NCBI RefSeq assembly: GCF_019316905.1
Contig: NZ_CP079216.1
Coordinates: forward strand, 3,140,345 to 3,204,344
DNA: 64,000 nucleotides
Reading direction: 5' to 3'
From: Tessaracoccus palaemonis
GTDB taxonomy: Bacteria; Actinomycetota; Actinomycetes; Propionibacteriales; Propionibacteriaceae
This document shows positions 61,742 through 64,000 of the stretch, piece after piece; position 1 is the stretch's first letter, and every line of letters starts with the position of its first letter. Both the position numbers and the translations under genes were made by a program. Under the pieces are notes generated by a model. The model made no database searches and was not told the DNA's origin. It worked only from the letters and a program-made list of their open reading frames with translations.

Positions 61742-62839
61742 CTACTTCTTCTTGCGCGTCGCGCGGCTCTGCTGACGCGGCTGCTGGCGGGTGACGACAC
61801 GCTTGCCGTCGTCATCGGTGCGGACGGTCTGACGGGTGACCTGCTGACGCACGACCTGCGTCTTCTCACCGTCGCCGGAGCCGTTCTGCGCACCCATGGC
61901 CGAGGCCATGATCCCGCCGGACTTCTTGTTCTTGCGGCGCTTCTCGGCGCGCGCCTCGATGATGGCCTGCGGGTCGCGTCCCTTGGCGATCATGCGCTCT
62001 TCCCAGTCGATGTAGGCCGGGGTGTTGGGCGCCGGGTTGTTGCGAATCAGGATGGCCTGCTGGCCCATGGTCCACGTGTTCGACGCGAGCCAGTACACGA
62101 GCACACCGATCGGCACGACGACCGCGGAGACGGCGTACACGAACGGGAACATGTACAGCATCATCTTCTGCATCTGGGCGGCCTGGCCGACCTGCGACTC
62201 CGGCGGCATGTTCTTGCGCGTCATCTGCAGCTGCGTGACGACGAACACGGCAACCATGAGGACCACGAGGATGATGCCGACGACCTGCGTCGCACCGAAC
62301 GGGGTCAGCGGCAGCACATGGCCCGCGAGCTTGGCGCCGAGGAAGTCCGCGTTCTGCAGCGACTCGACGAGGTGCGGGTTCTCCTTGAACCAGTACCCGC
62401 GCACGGGACCGGAAGCCACGCCCTGCAGCACGCGGAAGAGCGCCAGGAAGATGGGCATCTGCAGCAGCAGCGGCAGGCAGGAGGCCATCGGGTTGACGCC
62501 CTCCTCCTGGTAGAGCTTCATCGACTCCTGGCCGAGACGTTCGCGGTCGTGGCCGTGCTTCTTCTGCAGCTCAGCCAGCTGAGGCTGCAGCAGCTGCATG
62601 CTGCGCGCCGAGTTGATCTGCTTCACGAACAGCGGGATCAGCAGAGTGCGGATCGTGACGGTCAGCATCACGATCGACAGCACCCAGTTCCAGCCGGAGT
62701 CGGCTCCCAGCAGGGGAGTGAACAGCCAGTGGAAGAAGACGATCAGTCCGGAGACAGCCCAGTACAGAGGCTGCATCATGGCGGACAGCACTCCCATGAA
62801 GCTGTCCCACAGATTCAGCGTTACCAGCAGCTCGAGCAC
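61742..62839 (-). CDS. yidC: Membrane protein insertase YidC
   Basis: Oxa1/YidC/Alb3 insertase of 365 residues. The GTG start abuts the yidD stop. Five membrane segments are visible (WAVSGLIVFFHWLFTPLLGA, WVLSIVMLTVTIRTLLIPLF, MASCLPLLLQMPIFLALFRV, VGIILVVLMVAVFVVT and MLYMFPFVYAVSAVVVPIGV). The conserved Arg is in TVTIRTLLIPLFVKQ. The C-terminal tail is basic (RRKNKKSGG and the final RQQSRATRKKK), likely binding the ribosome. Confidence 0.96.
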   Translation of the reverse strand: MLELLVTLNLWDSFMGVLSAMMQPLYWAVSGLIVFFHWLFTPLLGADSGWNWVLSIVMLTVTIRTLLIPLFVKQINSARSMQLLQPQLAELQKKHGHDRERLGQESMKLYQEEGVNPMASCLPLLLQMPIFLALFRVLQGVASGPVRGYWFKENPHLVESLQNADFLGAKLAGHVLPLTPFGATQVVGIILVVLMVAVFVVTQLQMTRKNMPPESQVGQAAQMQKMMLYMFPFVYAVSAVVVPIGVLVYWLASNTWTMGQQAILIRNNPAPNTPAYIDWEERMIAKGRDPQAIIEARAEKRRKNKKSGGIMASAMGAQNGSGDGEKTQVVRQQVTRQTVRTDDDGKRVVTRQQPRQQSRATRKKK

Positions 62840-63136
62840 TTAGGCCACCTCAATGTTGGTCCGCGGCTCGGCGCCGCGGGATTCTTCAGAAACTTGTCGG
62901 GCCCAGTCCACCGCTTCGGGCGTCCCGGGCACATAGTCGACGCCGCCCTTGGACCAGGGATGGCAGCGCAGCAACCTCGCCACGGTCATCGCGGATCCCT
63001 TCAGGGCGCCGTGGACCTCGAGGGCGCGCAGGCCATAGGCCGAGCACGTCGGGTGGAACTTGCAGACGTCGCCGTACACGGGGGAGATGAACCGTCGCCA
63101 TCCCCGGACGAACCACATCAGCGGGTACTTCAGCAT
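62840..63136 (-). CDS. yidD: Membrane protein insertion efficiency factor YidD
   Basis: A 98-residue protein of the YidD family: [20 protein letters not shown] and [14 protein letters not shown], then [16 protein letters not shown], include the three conserved cysteines. It associates with the inner membrane and helps YidC-dependent insertion. Overlaps rnpA by 7 bases and abuts yidC. Confidence 0.95.
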   Translation of the reverse strand: MLKYPLMWFVRGWRRFISPVYGDVCKFHPTCSAYGLRALEVHGALKGSAMTVARLLRCHPWSKGGVDYVPGTPEAVDWARQVSEESRGAEPRTNIEVA

Positions 63137-63480
63137 GCGTCTGCCTTGCGTCCGGCGCGGTGCCAGGCGGAGGCGAGGTCGTCGGCGAGCCGCTCGGGGT
63201 GCTCGGAGGCGCCCGGCAGGGCCCGCACGACGACGTCACACCCGGCGGGTCCGTGGAGGTCGACGGCGAGGTGACGCAGCCGTCGCTTGACCCGGTTGCG
63301 GGTCACGGCGTTGCCGACCTTCTTGGACACAACAAAACCCACCCGTGACTCCACGGGTGGATCCTGGAGGGTGCGCCGCACCATGTGCACCACTACGGTC
63401 GGCGTGGCTGCTCGCGAGCCACGCCGCACAGCGTTGCCAAAGTCGTCCGACTTCTTGAGTCGGCGCGGCCCAGGCAGCAC
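63130..63480 (-). CDS. rnpA: Ribonuclease P protein component
   Basis: Basic protein of 116 residues that assists the RNase P RNA in tRNA 5' maturation. GTG start at 63480. The RNR motif is intact in [20 protein letters not shown], preceded by [16 protein letters not shown]. It follows rpmH by 13 bases. Confidence 0.95.
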   Translation of the reverse strand: MLPGPRRLKKSDDFGNAVRRGSRAATPTVVVHMVRRTLQDPPVESRVGFVVSKKVGNAVTRNRVKRRLRHLAVDLHGPAGCDVVVRALPGASEHPERLADDLASAWHRAGRKADAC

Positions 63481-63493
63481 GACGGCGGTGGAC

Positions 63494-63631
63494 TCAGGCG
63501 GACAGCTCGACGCGACCCTTGCGACGACGTGCGCTCAGGATGGCGCGGCCGGCGCGGGTACGCATACGAGCGCGGAAGCCGTGGGTACGGCTGCGGCGAC
63601 GATTGCTCGGCTGGAAGGTGCGCTTGCTCAT
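63494..63631 (-). CDS. rpmH: 50S ribosomal protein L34
   Basis: A 45-residue very basic ribosomal protein from ATG 63631 (GGGAG ribosome site) to TGA 63494. It reads [20 protein letters not shown], then [18 protein letters not shown], the universal L34 sequence. First gene of the leftward origin operon; dnaA is expected on the other side of the origin. Confidence 0.97.
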   Translation of the reverse strand: MSKRTFQPSNRRRSRTHGFRARMRTRAGRAILSARRRKGRVELSA

Positions 63632-64000
63632 GGGATTACTCCCTCAGACTCGAAGTGTGAACGTTGCCCGTTCTGGGCAAGGGGAAGTGGCCGCCGAAAA
63701 CGGCGACTGTCCAACGATACGGTGCAAACACCCTGGAGTCCAAACCCGGGCGCGAGGAAGCAGGTCAACCTTGCAAATTACAAAGCTGTAGTCCAGTCGA
63801 CACGCCGAGGGCATGCCGTATCCGTCTTGCGCCCGCACGTCGAGGCGACTAATTTCTAGTACTGCTCTTGCGTTGTCCACAAGGGGGTGGCCGCCGGAAC
63901 CGCCGCTGCGCCAGAGTTATACCCTGTTGTGGACAACCTTGTGGATTGTTGAACTACTAGGAGCGTGGCGGACGTGTCAGTACGCCGGGAAGTAGGTGGG
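63632..64000. other. oriC: Left part of oriC region with DnaA-box-like sites
   Basis: Non-coding DNA between rpmH and the expected dnaA. DnaA-type 9-mers are TTGTCCACA (63873-63881), TGTGGACAA (63928-63936, inverse of the same) and TTGTGGATT (63939-63947, a weaker box). The promoter of the rpmH operon must also lie here. The region continues past the window edge, so its full extent is not seen. Confidence 0.82.

Overview
The window looks like a high-GC actinobacterial chromosome next to the replication origin, most probably a member of the Propionibacteriaceae or a close relative. The right end carries the conserved origin-proximal set read leftwards (rpmH, rnpA, yidD, yidC, jag, rsmG), with DnaA-box-like 9-mers at 63873-63947 and dnaA expected just beyond the edge. 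parA, parB, parS sites, trxB-trxA and a D-Ala-D-Ala ligase lie further left. Lineage is inferred from gene order and base composition only.

Region by region: (1) 1-3315 is a glycoside-use cluster: partial GH2 beta-mannosidase, an MFS transporter and a divergent TetR regulator with two matching palindromic operators between them. (2) 3373-12106 is mixed: a decayed PfkB kinase, VOC protein, MFS permease, a secreted protein with three Ig-like repeats, YCII-like protein, SDR/DUF2867 protein, a DUF389 membrane protein with an in-frame stop in its N-terminal part, and an aldo/keto reductase. (3) About 12.4-37.6 kb is an accessory island ending at tRNA-Ala(TGC). Its core is one 16.4 kb tightly coupled operon (15513-31943): DUF1998 superhelicase, SNF2-type helicase, Eco57I/PglX-like adenine methyltransferase, a stand-alone second C-terminal domain, a McrB-like GTPase with an alkyltransferase-like domain, and McrC. 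The methyltransferase is out of frame at a run of 11 C, which suggests phase variation. A divergently transcribed companion gene is split by an IS30-family element with a 3-bp target duplication. An ISL3-family element with an 8-bp duplication and a three-gene operon with a nucleotidyltransferase-like protein follow. (4) 37.7-50.1 kb is housekeeping and metabolism: adenosine/adenine deaminase, glycerol-3-phosphate dehydrogenase, isochorismatase-family hydrolase, SorC regulator, enoyl-CoA hydratase/HIBYL-CoA hydrolase, thioredoxin system, aminotransferase, Ddl, SURF1. (5) 50.2-54.2 kb holds an ISL3 remnant, two small exported proteins, a DUF3817 protein and parB/parA. (6) 54.2-60.6 kb separates parA from rsmG: a gene-poor parS region, then TetR, GH3 beta-glucosidase, MFS transporter and a TauE-like permease, a second glycoside-use cluster.

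How the genes appear to work together: both sugar clusters pair a glycosidase with a related MFS permease under a TetR repressor. The island operon pairs DNA modification, two helicases and a McrBC nuclease and is best read as an antiphage restriction system related to DISARM/BREX components but without their signature set. Intergenic gaps carry two recurring repeat families: a TTGTCGA-rich family in four clusters and a palindromic GCCAACG family in two copies.
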